Positions 1 through 8,212 of a stretch of 64,000 nucleotides of DNA are shown piece by piece. Under the pieces are notes generated by a model. It was not told the DNA's origin and did not search any database. It saw only the letters and a program-made list of their open reading frames with translations. Source of the stretch: an uncultured Paracoccaceae bacterium (lineage in GTDB: Bacteria > Pseudomonadota > Alphaproteobacteria > Rhodobacterales > Rhodobacteraceae). Location: the NCBI GenBank assembly GCA_947503935.1, contig CANNFR010000007.1, positions 1 through 64,000 on the forward strand. The letters run 5' to 3'. A program made the translations under genes and the position numbers. Within the stretch, counting starts at the first letter, position 1. Each line of letters begins with the position of its first letter.

Positions 1-407
1 TGCACAAACACCCTGCAACTCTATCAAGAACCTGACCCAGCTATCTGGTCAGCCCGATTACCCATGCTTCGTCCCGCGAACTGTAAGTTCGGCCGTCCTC
101 AAACTTCGCACGCGCAGCCAATGTCTGCTATGCGGGCCGCAACCGCAGCATCGAGATAACGTGGCCAACGGCAGCAATGGGCGGTCCGCGTCGAGCGGCG
201 GTACCGTTAAAGTGTAGATTCTGCGCTGCATCCGAGGTCAGCAAGGAGCCCAGATTTCCTGATGCTGCACATTGTTCAAATGTCCGCTTTCCGCAGGTTG
301 ACTGAGGATGGTACGCATACGACCTTTCGCGCCGCGCTCACTCGAAACGTTGCACAACTGAAAAGAAGGACCTTGATAAGGGAATGTTCATTCTATAATT
401 TGGGTGT
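1..407. other. gap before the first gene
   Basis: No convincing gene is visible here on either strand. The right end (373-399) carries the promoter and operator of the TetR gene that follows. The rest is non-coding or a remnant of something to the left of the window. Confidence 0.6.
373..399 (+). promoter_or_regulatory. promoter of the TetR gene with embedded operator
   Basis: TTGATA (373-378) and TATAAT (394-399) are separated by 15 bases. The palindrome GAATGTTCATTC (382-393) fills the spacer, and the ATG follows at 408. A near copy lies before the next operon at 999-1010. The position suggests an autoregulatory TetR site that blocks polymerase; this is inferred from position and symmetry. 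Confidence 0.6.
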
Positions 408-977
408 ATGGCACGCCCACGCACATACGATCCTGATGACGCACTCGACGCAGCGATGCTATTGTTCTGGAAACGAGGCTTTGCCGAGGCGTCCTACGAC
501 GATCTTACCAAAGCAACAGGAGTCAGCCGAAAGAGTCTGTACGCGACTTTCGGAGACAAGCGATCCCTTTTTCTGAAATCCCTCGAACGCTACTGCAGGA
601 CACAAGCCGTCGCCTTTCTTTCCGCACTCGATAACGAAGACGCGACCCTGGACACGATCACGGCCGTGTTCGAACAGATCGGCGCAATGGCCAAGTCTTC
701 TGCCGGGCGCATCGGGTGCCTGATGGCCAATACGGCCAATGACGAGACTGCCCATGATCCCGATGTTCATAACCAGATCGAACGTCACCTGTCGCGCACC
801 AGCGCGCGGTTTCGCATGGCGCTCGGTCGCGCAGGTATCGCGCAAGATCGGGCCGGGCCGCTCGGGGACTACCTGACGGGATTGCTTCAGGGCCTGTTCG
901 TTCTCGCCCATGCCGGTGCGCCCGCGCACATGATCGACGCCACTGTCTCGGAGGGCCTACGGGCGGTGCAGTCGTGA
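408..977 (+). CDS. TetR/AcrR family transcriptional regulator
   Basis: A 189-residue protein with a typical TetR N-terminal helix-turn-helix (about residues 10-55, with the GVSRKSLYATFGDK signature) and a helical C-terminal ligand domain. It most likely represses itself and the rightward operon starting at 1033: nearly the same short palindrome lies in its own promoter (382-393) and just after its stop codon (999-1010). The ligand is unknown; reductase, MAPEG and methyltransferase genes downstream suggest a small lipophilic or reactive compound. The ATG at 408 is the only start that keeps the whole HTH. Confidence 0.9.
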   Translation: MARPRTYDPDDALDAAMLLFWKRGFAEASYDDLTKATGVSRKSLYATFGDKRSLFLKSLERYCRTQAVAFLSALDNEDATLDTITAVFEQIGAMAKSSAGRIGCLMANTANDETAHDPDVHNQIERHLSRTSARFRMALGRAGIAQDRAGPLGDYLTGLLQGLFVLAHAGAPAHMIDATVSEGLRAVQS

Positions 978-998
978 GCTTTCATTTGCCCAGTAAGG

Positions 999-1010
999 GA
1001 ATGATCGTTC
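999..1010. promoter_or_regulatory. second copy of the TetR operator
   Basis: GAATGATCGTTC is a perfect 12-base palindrome. It differs from the site at 382-393 in two bases and is followed by the same CTA plus AT-rich stretch. It sits 23 bases before the start of the membrane-protein gene at 1033. I read it as the operator of that operon. Confidence 0.55.
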
Positions 1011-1032
1011 TACATTTAATACGGTATCGCGG

Positions 1033-1749
1033 ATGATGGTCTCGACACTTCCGATCCTGTTCGTTGTCCAGATCGCCTTCGGTCTGCTGCTTGGCTTCCG
1101 TGCGTCTCCTGCCGGTCTGCGCGCGGTGGCCGGGATAGCCGCCGCACTTTCGGTCTGGGCAGGCGTTTCCGCATGGCTGGCCCTTTCCGGGACATACAAT
1201 TCCGGCCTGGTCCTGTCTTTGATGCCCGGCCTGTGGCTACCCGCCGTGCCGTTCGTTCTCGTCGGCTTCATCCTGTTGTCGCGCTCGCTTCGACAGACGC
1301 TTTCTGAAATCGCCGGAAATGCTCCGGCCCACTGGCTGGTCGCGATCCAGACATTGCGCATTCTGGCAATCGGAACGCTCATCAAGACGGCTCAGGGCAC
1401 GTTCCCGCTCGAAGTCTTGCTGTCGATCGGCCTGACCGATCTGGCCTTCGGTTTTTCGGCGCTTCCGGTCTTCGTGTTGGCGCGCAAGGGGCGCATCCAC
1501 AAAGATGCGCTCGTTCTCTGGCATCTCGTCGGGATCGCCCTGATCCTCGTGCCCGGCATGCTGGCCCTCCAGACCGGACTGCCAGGACCGATGCAGATGT
1601 TCGACCGGTTCCCGACCTCCGCCGTCATGCTCGATTGGCCTATGGTGCTCGGCCCGACCCTCGTTGTCCCGATCTTCCTCCTTCTCAACCTGCTTGGCGC
1701 ATTGGCGGCCAGGCGCGCGGCTCCCCGACACAAAGGAATTGCCTCATGA
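1033..1749 (+). CDS. unknown integral membrane protein
   Basis: 238 residues with about six or seven hydrophobic segments spread over the whole length (the first at residues 4-22, the last near 210-228) and a short basic C-terminus. I do not recognise a family. It is the first gene of the operon under the operator at 999-1010, and its stop codon overlaps the next start (ATGA at 1746). Context suggests a membrane component acting with the reductase and MAPEG proteins, but no activity can be assigned. ATG codons at 1033 and 1036 are both possible and no clear ribosome site separates them. Confidence 0.75.
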   Translation: MMVSTLPILFVVQIAFGLLLGFRASPAGLRAVAGIAAALSVWAGVSAWLALSGTYNSGLVLSLMPGLWLPAVPFVLVGFILLSRSLRQTLSEIAGNAPAHWLVAIQTLRILAIGTLIKTAQGTFPLEVLLSIGLTDLAFGFSALPVFVLARKGRIHKDALVLWHLVGIALILVPGMLALQTGLPGPMQMFDRFPTSAVMLDWPMVLGPTLVVPIFLLLNLLGALAARRAAPRHKGIAS

Positions 1750-2744
1750 CCTCGAACGAACCCCGAACCCTCGTCCTCGGCGCGACCGGCCATGTCGGCT
1801 CCCAGGTCGTCAAGGCACTGCTGAGACGTGGGCGTTCTGTGCGGGCCCTGGTGCGCAAGCCGGACGCTAAAGTCCACGGCGCGGAAGGTCTGGGCGATCT
1901 GGACTATGCCGTGGGCGATCTTGCTGATCGCGAAAGTCTGCGCCGCGCGCTTGAAGGCGTCGATATCGTCGTGTCTTCGGCGAATGGTATCATTCCGTCC
2001 GGTAGAACGATGTCGGTTAGGTCCATCAACCGTGACGGCCACGACGCGTTGATCGAAGAGGCGGAACGGACGGGCGTCCGCCAGTTCGTGCAGTCCTCCG
2101 TTCCGACATGGAAAAAAGAACACACCGTGCCCGAGCTGGCGGGCAAGCGGGCGCTGGAAGCGCGGCTCGCGAAATCCTCCATTCCGGCGACGATCGTGCG
2201 CAATCCGGCGTTCATGGATGTCTGGCTGGTCATGGGCGGCTGCCGCCAGCTGATCGGTTTCGATCCCCACGCTACGACGCGCCGTCCTTATGGCTTCATG
2301 TGGATGTGGCAGGCAATGACCGGCAATCTCGTTGCCCGGCGCGGCCTCCTGCTCGCCCCCGGAGGGGGCGATCATGGTGCGCCCTTCATCGCAACCCGCG
2401 ATGTGGCCGAAATCATGGCAGGTGCGGTGGGGCGGGAAGACTGCCTGAACCGCACTATTGAAGCGGGCGGGCCTGAGTGGGTTACGTGGCGCGAGGTTGC
2501 GGAGAAGCTGTCCCGCAAAACCGGCCGCAAGGTGCGACCGATCCCTATGAAGGCATGGTTCGCGGCGACAGGGCAAGGTGCGATGCGCCCGATCATGCCC
2601 TCGGCCGCCAACGTCCTCGCCCTCGTCAAGCTCGTCGCCGCGCACCAACCGCGATGGGAAAACCCGCCCATCGTGCGGGAACTGGATTTGCCCGAACAGA
2701 TCACCCTCGACCGATACATTGAACAGAACTGGAGCGCCAACTGA
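1746..2744 (+). CDS. NmrA-like / atypical SDR NAD(P)-binding oxidoreductase
   Basis: 332 residues. The N-terminus has the Rossmann glycine motif GATGHVG followed by RRGRSVRALVRKP, the signature of NmrA/YwnB-type atypical short-chain dehydrogenases that bind NADP through arginines. A later VVSSANG and a QSSVP region fit the same fold. It may reduce a small ligand or act as a redox sensor. Its ATG overlaps the stop of the preceding gene, and its TGA overlaps the next ATG, so translation is probably coupled. The start at 1746 is preferred over upstream in-frame codons lying inside the previous gene. Confidence 0.85.
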   Translation: MTSNEPRTLVLGATGHVGSQVVKALLRRGRSVRALVRKPDAKVHGAEGLGDLDYAVGDLADRESLRRALEGVDIVVSSANGIIPSGRTMSVRSINRDGHDALIEEAERTGVRQFVQSSVPTWKKEHTVPELAGKRALEARLAKSSIPATIVRNPAFMDVWLVMGGCRQLIGFDPHATTRRPYGFMWMWQAMTGNLVARRGLLLAPGGGDHGAPFIATRDVAEIMAGAVGREDCLNRTIEAGGPEWVTWREVAEKLSRKTGRKVRPIPMKAWFAATGQGAMRPIMPSAANVLALVKLVAAHQPRWENPPIVRELDLPEQITLDRYIEQNWSAN

Positions 2745-3172
2745 TGCCCGAACTCACCCCTGATCTTGGATGGCTCATTGCCGTCCTCATCCTGAACCTC
2801 GGCCTTTTTGCCCTCGTTCTGCTACTGCAACCGCTGGTGCGCGATCTCACGCTGGGTTTCGCCTATACAATCTCGAACTTCGACGAACGTCGGGAAGAAT
2901 CGAAGCTGGGGCGACGCCTCGCGATGGTGAAGGACAACCAGATCGAGGCCTTGATACTCTTTGCGCCCTTGGTCCTCATTGGCTGGTCGTCGGCGCTATC
3001 GCACCCGCACCTGTCGGTAATCGCGAGCGTTTTTCTCGCCGCGCGCCTCGCCTATGCGTTAGTTTCCGCCGCCGGTATCCCGCTCCTGCGCTCGGCCGCA
3101 TGGACAGTCGGCTTCGCAGCAACACTTTATCTCGGCTGGATCGTCTGGTCCGGTATCGGCGGTGCCGAATGA
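2744..3172 (+). CDS. MAPEG family membrane protein
   Basis: 142 residues with four hydrophobic segments and the loop RRLAMVKDNQIEAL between the first and second, which matches the conserved RxxxNxxE core of MAPEG proteins (membrane-associated eicosanoid and glutathione metabolism). Bacterial members are small trimeric inner-membrane proteins; some conjugate glutathione to hydrophobic electrophiles. It overlaps both neighbours by one to four bases (TGATG at 2742, ATGA at 3169), so it belongs to the operon. The substrate is unknown. Confidence 0.85.
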   Translation: MPELTPDLGWLIAVLILNLGLFALVLLLQPLVRDLTLGFAYTISNFDERREESKLGRRLAMVKDNQIEALILFAPLVLIGWSSALSHPHLSVIASVFLAARLAYALVSAAGIPLLRSAAWTVGFAATLYLGWIVWSGIGGAE

Positions 3173-4031
3173 TCGGTGCGACTGAAGGATTTTCTGCCGA
3201 GACCGCCGCCTATCTGGACCGCGTTCGTGCGGGCCTCCGACAGGTGGGCAAAGACGACCGTGATCTGGAAGAAAGTCATCTCGGCGTCGGCGATCTTGCA
3301 CCCTTAGACCAGTTCCATGTGCGCGGACTTGACGCAATCGAGGAGCTGAGCGGATCCTGCGACGTCAAACCGGATGCGCGGATCGTCGACATCGGCTGCG
3401 GCACAGGCGGTCCAGCGCGGGCCCTTGCGGCCGCCACCAGAGCCAAAGTGACCGGTTACGACCTTAACACCGTCTCGGTAGAGGCCGGAAACCGCATGAG
3501 CGCGTGGACGAGCCTGTCAAACCGCGTCGAGCTGCATCTCGGCGATGCGACAGCACTGCCTGCGGACGATGAGAGCTTCGACGGCGCATGGTCTGTCCAT
3601 GTCGGCATGTTCATCGAGGACAAAACCGCCCTCTATGCCGAAGCATTCCGCGTCGTGAAACCGGGCGGATGGCTCGCCGTCTTCGATCCGGTGATCACGG
3701 GCGGGGCCGATCATACCTATCCTGTCCCATGGCGTCGGATCGCTCGGCGAACCATGCGTTGACGGCAGACGATCTGGCCGCGCACTTGCGCCGCGCTGGC
3801 TTCATCGGCGTTGCGACCACGGATCGGACCGAGGCAGCTCAAGCCTGGTTCTCCGACCAACGCGCGGCCCGCGAAGCGGCCAGAAAGAAGAGAGAAGATG
3901 ACGGCCCGCCGCCGCTCGGTCTGCATCTGCTCGTCGGTCCCCGTTTCGGCGAAATGACCAAGAACGCCGCCAAGGCCCTTGCAGCGGGAAAGATCGGCTT
4001 CGCCGAGTTCCACGCCCGCAAGCCCGCCTGA
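3169..4031 (+). pseudogene. SAM-dependent methyltransferase, frameshifted
   Basis: The first frame (3169-3762) encodes a class I methyltransferase with motif I VDIGCGTGGPAR, the post-I GYDLN, and the late VKPGG motif. After the PVPW region near 3732 the frame breaks and runs to a TGA at 3760. The other frame continues the family pattern (ASDRSANHALTADDLAAHLR onward) to 4029. Restoring one G in the GG run at 3731-3732 would reconnect about 287 residues. So this is either a recent single-base deletion or a sequencing error. The start overlaps the MAPEG gene (ATGA). The intact protein would resemble sarcosine/dimethylglycine-type methyltransferases. Confidence 0.85.
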
Positions 4032-4061
4032 CACAAAACATACCCACCGAAAGGAAATTCC

Positions 4062-4490
4062 ATGACCCATCGCGCCGAAGCCCGCCGCACCATCCCCGTT
4101 CCCGCCGCCGATTTGTGGCAGACCGTCTCCCGCATGGACGGCATGGAGGACTGGTATCCCGGACTGATCCAGAAATCGGAGGTTCTCGAACCCCAGGCCG
4201 CGCAACCCCGTCGCGAATGCGTCATGGTCGATGGGGGCGAGCTGAAGGAGCGCATCCTGCTGCGCGACGAGAAGACCCGCACATTCGTCTATGCAATCGA
4301 CGAGCATCCCTTGCCTGCCGGAAACGTGGTCGGCACGATCCGCATCGACGATCTGGGTGACGGCACCTCGTCCGTTTCCTGGTCGTCGGACCTGGTCCTC
4401 GATGACACCAATGCCGAACAGATGCGCGAGATGGTCTCGGGCATGTATGCCAAGGGGCTGGAAGGTCTGGAGCGGTATCATGCCGGATGA
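4062..4490 (+). CDS. SRPBCC (START/Bet v1-like) family protein
   Basis: 142 residues beginning with AEARRTIPVPAADLWQTV, the typical first strand and helix of polyketide-cyclase/START-like SRPBCC proteins, followed by alternating strands and a long C-terminal helix. These cytoplasmic folds bind hydrophobic ligands in a deep cavity; a few are cyclases. A good ribosome site (AAAGGA) precedes the ATG. It lies 30 bases after the broken methyltransferase and overlaps the hydrolase remnant by 11 bases, so it is the last intact gene of the operon. Confidence 0.8.
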   Translation: MTHRAEARRTIPVPAADLWQTVSRMDGMEDWYPGLIQKSEVLEPQAAQPRRECVMVDGGELKERILLRDEKTRTFVYAIDEHPLPAGNVVGTIRIDDLGDGTSSVSWSSDLVLDDTNAEQMREMVSGMYAKGLEGLERYHAG

Positions 4491-5330
4491 CGGGATCGAA
4501 CCGATTATCCTCGATTCAGTTGGAAAAACTCCAGCGCTGGAGCTACTTCGCGTCGCACCGGCATCACCCGATACCTCCCGTCCGCCGATCCTCTTCCTGC
4601 ATGGATATACCGCCGGGGCATGGCAGTTCGCGCAGCACGTCATGCCCGCCTTGGCGTTAGATGGCTGGACAACCTACGCCCTGAACCTGCGCGGACATGG
4701 AAAGAGCGGCGGGCGAGAAAAAGTCCGCTCGGCCCGGTTCGGCGACTACATTGCCGATGTCGCACGCGCCGCAGCTCATGTTGAAGATATCCACGGACAG
4801 AAAATCGTCCTCACCGATCATTCCCTTGGCTCGGTTCTGGCACGCCACCACGCCAGCCTGCACGAGGTCGCTGGCCTCGGACTGATCTCGTTTGGCGATA
4901 TTGGCATCGGCATGCAGGGCTTCATGGGTTGGATGATGCAGCGCTTCCCGGTTCAGGGGATGTTCGGATGCTGACCGGGCGGCCGTCGCAAATATTCGCC
5001 CGCTTCGAGCCGCAATATGCGGTCATGTATGAGGGCCAGGATCGCGAAGTCGTCCGCGCGAATGTCGAGCATTTCATGGCGTAGCCGGATTCCGACAAGG
5101 TCTTTATGGAACTGGGCAAGCTGTCCATCGGGCCACCCAAAGGCAATCCGCGGGTGCTCGTCATGGCCGGTGACAACGATCCCATCGCGTCACCCGCAAG
5201 CGTTCGCGCTCTCGCCACGGCTTACGGGGTCGAACCGATCATTCTCGACGGGGAAGCGCATGACCTCTTCGCCGGGCCAACATGGAGCCGGGCATACGAT
5301 CAGTTGCGTGCGTGGCTGGATCAGAGCTAG
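4480..5330 (+). pseudogene. alpha/beta hydrolase (lysophospholipase-like), disrupted
   Basis: Frame 1 from the ATG at 4480 encodes the hydrolase core: LFLHGYTAG (oxyanion region), NLRGHGKS, and a nucleophile elbow that reads DHSLGS instead of the usual GHSxG. It stops at 4972. Frame 3 from about 4966 carries the family on (MLTGRPSQIFARFEPQY), is interrupted by TAG at 5082-5084, then resumes with VLVMAGDNDP and GEAHDLF (acid and histidine regions) to 5330. One missing base near 4965, one nonsense codon and a changed elbow glycine make it a pseudogene. It overlaps the SRPBCC gene by 11 bases. Confidence 0.85.
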
Positions 5331-5662
5331 GTATTCTGGTATCGGACTGTCGGCCTTATAGCAGTGCAGGTAATCCCTTTGACCGGTGTTCTGCTTAGCT
5401 GGGTCGAACCTACCTGTTCCATCTATGGAAACCCAGACGGGTTTCGGCCAGCACTCGGCCTCTTAGCTACAGATCTAAAAGGACCGTTTGTGGTGCGCTC
5501 GTTACAAGAGATGTTCCTTTAAGCCGCCATTGGCACAGGTGCAGCGAAAGTCAGTTCCGTCCCGCACTGCCGAAGTTAGACTAGCTTTCCGCTCCGCCCG
5601 GACTCAAACCGAAGGCGCCGGGGGAGCGACTGCCCGCACCCCGGGTTGGCGATGGTGCCCTC
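5331..5662. other. gap without a recognisable gene
   Basis: About 330 bases between the hydrolase remnant and the small secreted protein. Open frames here are short and show no recognisable motif, and I see no hairpin with a T tract. Probably intergenic, possibly with decayed coding sequence. Confidence 0.5.
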
Positions 5663-6001
5663 CTAGAAATCTATGCAATGACCATCGCATTCCACGACGC
5701 CATGTGTGCAATCGTCGTTGGCGCAGATCGCAATCCAGTCGTCGCACATGAACTCGATGCCGTCGAGCGGGTGGTCAGCGGCTGCGGTATCGCGGCCTCT
5801 GCCCCTGCCAATTCGCTCGAGGGCAAGTCTCAGCCGCGTCGGCAGGGCACCTGACCTCCAGGCGCGCGGCGCTTGTGCGGTGTTCGCGAAGCTCAATTTG
5901 GGTGTGGCTTTGCTGGCGATCTGGCAGTCCGCTGCCATTGCGGGGGCGGTGAAGCCGGTGGTGAGGATAAGGGCCGTCGCGGCGATGAGATGCGTTTTCA
6001 T
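5663..6001 (-). CDS. small secreted cysteine-rich protein of unknown function
   Basis: 112 residues from the ATG at 6001, preceded by a GGAG ribosome site. Residues 1-24 form a clear signal peptide ending in AMA-AD. The mature part has a basic middle (about 50-70) and a C-terminal cluster with five of its six cysteines (C86, C93, C98, C105, C109; the sixth is C26), suggesting disulfides in the periplasm or outside the cell. No family recognised. Earlier in-frame codons up to 6184 would bury the signal peptide and are rejected. It is convergent with the decayed operon on its left. Confidence 0.65.
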   Translation of the reverse strand: MKTHLIAATALILTTGFTAPAMAADCQIASKATPKLSFANTAQAPRAWRSGALPTRLRLALERIGRGRGRDTAAADHPLDGIEFMCDDWIAICANDDCTHGVVECDGHCIDF

Positions 6002-6274
6002 GTGGAAGGCTCCGAAATTTGTTTCTGGTCGTGTTTGTTCGTCGGGCCCAGACCAAGATGCGTTCAAATATGTCTTGGAAAGAGCGGAGTTGGCCGCGAC
6101 CAGCTGCGGCATCCGGCGGCAGACCCGTAGACCTGCAAAGAGATCCGGTCGGCTGCTCTCATTGCAGAGTTTCTGGCGGCTCACGACCCTGTGATCGAAA
6201 CGTTATCAGATCGTCGGGAACGATATTGGCGCCGGTTCATTGTGTGGCCGTAACCAAATGGAAAGGACGTAATG

Positions 6275-6757
6275 ATGAAACGCTTCATTCTGACCACCGC
6301 CATGACCGTCGCTCTTGCTGTTCCGGCTGCTGCGAATGATCAGCTTGCGATGTCTCTGGGTGTTGAGCCCGGTGAGTATACGCTAAGCGAGTTGGTGCAA
6401 CTGCAAACCGCTATGGAAGAAGGCGATCAGAAGAAGATCGACTTCATCATGGCAGGTGGCGGCACGACTGTGCCCGAAAGCGCGGTGAGCCCGGCACAGA
6501 TTCAGCTTGCGACCGAACTGAATGTCGACCCTGCCAACTTCTCGTATGCTGAGCTTGTGCAGCTTCGCCAAGCGCGTCTGACAGGCGACATTCAGGAAGA
6601 AGGTTTCATCCTGAGCGGCGAAAATGATATCATTTCGACACAGAGCTTCGTCTCGCCCGGTCAAGCGCAGATCGCAGCTTCGCTCGGTCTTGACCCGACC
6701 GAATATACGCTGGCCGAGCTTGCATCGATCGCGGCAGAGCGTGAAGATAGCGAGTAA
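6275..6757 (+). CDS. secreted protein with three tandem LxVDPxxY repeats
   Basis: 160 residues. Signal peptide 1-20 (cleavage after AAA, before NDQ). The mature protein is three copies of one unit beginning at about Q23, Q77 and Q132, a period of 54-55 residues. Each has the pattern A-x(2)-L-x-[VL]-[DE]-P-x(2)-[YF]-[TS]-x-[AS]-EL (LGVEPGEYTLSEL, LNVDPANFSYAEL, LGLDPTEYTLAEL), followed by an acidic linker. No cysteines. Function unknown; probably periplasmic. Of two adjacent ATGs, the second (6275) is seven bases from an AAAGGA site and is preferred over 6272. A terminator follows at 6788. Confidence 0.8.
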   Translation: MKRFILTTAMTVALAVPAAANDQLAMSLGVEPGEYTLSELVQLQTAMEEGDQKKIDFIMAGGGTTVPESAVSPAQIQLATELNVDPANFSYAELVQLRQARLTGDIQEEGFILSGENDIISTQSFVSPGQAQIAASLGLDPTEYTLAELASIAAEREDSE

Positions 6758-6787
6758 TCAACGCCACTAGGCTAGTTATCAAAACAA

Positions 6788-6817
6788 AAGCCTCGGATCT
6801 CTGATCCGGGGCTTTTT
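6788..6817. terminator. bidirectional intrinsic terminator
   Basis: AAGCCTCGGATC pairs with GATCCGGGGCTT across a TCT loop (one mismatch), followed by a T run on the plus strand. On the minus strand the stem is followed by TTTGTTTT. It can end both the repeat-protein gene on the left and the leftward transaminase transcript on the right. Confidence 0.85.
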
Positions 6818-6959
6818 ACGTGGCTGCCAGAGCAACGGATGGGGCGTAAGACTGTCCCCAAGGCCTACGACCGAAAACGGCTTACTCCTGCGGGTCCGCG
6901 TATCTTTGCCTTTCTCACTCCGGCTAAAAGCCGACCCCACCCCGAACCGCAAGCCTTTC

Positions 6960-7811
6960 TCAAACGGCTGCCTTGCGGCTTTCGTCGATGTAAATCTCTC
7001 GCAATCGTCGGGCGACCTGACCGGGGGCGCCATCGCCCAGAACCGCGCCGTCGATCTCGACCACCGGCATCACGAAGGTGCTGGCTGAGGTGATGAAGGC
7101 CTCGTCAGCTTCCTTGGCCTCGTCCATCGTAAAGGCTCGCTCCTCAACCTGCATCTGTGCCTCGCGCGCGAACCGCAGGACCGCGGCGCGGGTGATGCCG
7201 TGCAGGATTTCAGTGCCCAGATGCCGCGTGATGATCTTGTTTCCCTTCACGATATAGGCGTTGTTCGAGGTACCTTCGGTGACATGCCCATCCTCGACCA
7301 TCCAGGCGTCATCGGCCCCCGCCTTCTTGGCCATCATCTTGCCCATTGACGGATAGAGCAACTGAACCGTCTTGATGTCGCGCCGCCCCCACCGGATATC
7401 CTCAATGCCGATCACCTTCATGCCGCGCGCGGCCACGGGGCTTTCGACCAGCGCCCTGGCCTGCGTGAACAGCACCAGCGTCGGCGTGGCATCCTCGGGA
7501 TAGGCAAAGTCACGGTCGGCCGCGCCGCGGGTGATTTGCAGATAGACCATGCCCTCGGTCAGGTCGTTGCGCACCAGGAGCTCACGATGGATCGCCAGCA
7601 GCTCCTCCTCCGAGGCGGGGCTTTCCATCTCAAGCTCGGCCAGCGACCGCGCCAGCCGTTTGGCGTGGCCCGCGAAATCCAGAAGCTTGCCGTCGATGAC
7701 TGAGGTGACCTCGTACACCCCGTCGGCGAACAGAAACCCGCGATCGAAGATTGAGATCTTGGCCTCGTCCTCGGGCACATATTCGCCGTTCACATAGACT
7801 ATCCGGCCCAT
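6960..7811 (-). CDS. dat: D-amino-acid transaminase (class IV aminotransferase)
   Basis: 283 residues, the normal length for D-alanine aminotransferase. PLP-dependent fold type IV: the catalytic lysine is in RRDIKTVQLL (K147), the cofactor-binding glutamate/Thr region is EGTSNNAYIV, and the N-terminus FDRGFLFADGVYEV is characteristic. It interconverts D-alanine and D-glutamate with their keto acids, supplying or recycling murein D-amino acids in the cytoplasm. Branched-chain aminotransferase is the closest alternative, but the D-specific N-terminal pattern favours Dat. It lies three bases after a frameshifted small gene (7815-8004) on the same strand. Confidence 0.88.
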   Translation of the reverse strand: MGRIVYVNGEYVPEDEAKISIFDRGFLFADGVYEVTSVIDGKLLDFAGHAKRLARSLAELEMESPASEEELLAIHRELLVRNDLTEGMVYLQITRGAADRDFAYPEDATPTLVLFTQARALVESPVAARGMKVIGIEDIRWGRRDIKTVQLLYPSMGKMMAKKAGADDAWMVEDGHVTEGTSNNAYIVKGNKIITRHLGTEILHGITRAAVLRFAREAQMQVEERAFTMDEAKEADEAFITSASTFVMPVVEIDGAVLGDGAPGQVARRLREIYIDESRKAAV

Positions 7812-7814
7812 CGC

Positions 7815-8004
7815 CTACCCCCAAAACTGCGCATCCGGCAGATGCATATTGCTGCCCTCATAGCGCAGCGGATAGGGCTGGTCTTCGGCCAAGAGAGGCG
7901 GCACGTCAAGATCAACGCCGCAAACTGGGGCGTCCATCAAAGGCCGTCTTGGCCAGCCAGTCTTCACGCTTTGGCGGGCGCAGGGCTTCTGCCTGCTGAG
8001 ACAT
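7815..8004 (-). pseudogene. frameshifted small gene upstream of dat, family unknown
   Basis: From an ATG at 8004 one frame reads MSQQAEALRPPKREDWLAKT and stops after about 30 codons. A second frame picks up after about 7930 with a well-formed sequence (DAPVCGVDLDVPPLL, then PYPLRYEGSNMHLPDAQFWG) ending with TAG at 7815-7817, three bases before dat. Removing one base near 7930-7937 would join them into about 61 residues. Both halves look coding, so I read this as a broken small gene once coupled to dat. I do not recognise the family. Confidence 0.4.
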
Positions 8005-8212
8005 TCGTGGAACTGCTCGCAGCGAAATATCATGCCAATAGGCGACGCTCTGTGGGTCCGGCTGAGGATTGTCATGGCAAGAAGATGTCATGATCTCAAA
8101 TCAAACCATCTCTGGAAATCATGCCGCGGCGCAGAATTTGCTTGTGCAGCATCGCGCAATTTTATATCCAAACGTCGAAAAATCTTGAAACATCCTTACC
8201 CAAAGGTCGCTC

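Noticed and set aside
120-294. Two similar short strings (AATGTCTGCTATGCGG at 120, AATGTCCGCTTTCCGC at 279)
   Set aside because: Imperfect, without symmetry or a gene context; may be a common intergenic motif of the genome but cannot be judged from one window.
262-576. Plus-strand frame overlapping the TetR start
   Set aside because: It overlaps the TetR promoter and HTH, has no ribosome site and no recognisable domain.
1392-2648. Minus-strand open frame of about 418 codons
   Set aside because: It lies opposite the reductase and membrane-protein genes, which have clear motifs; it shows only shadow composition.
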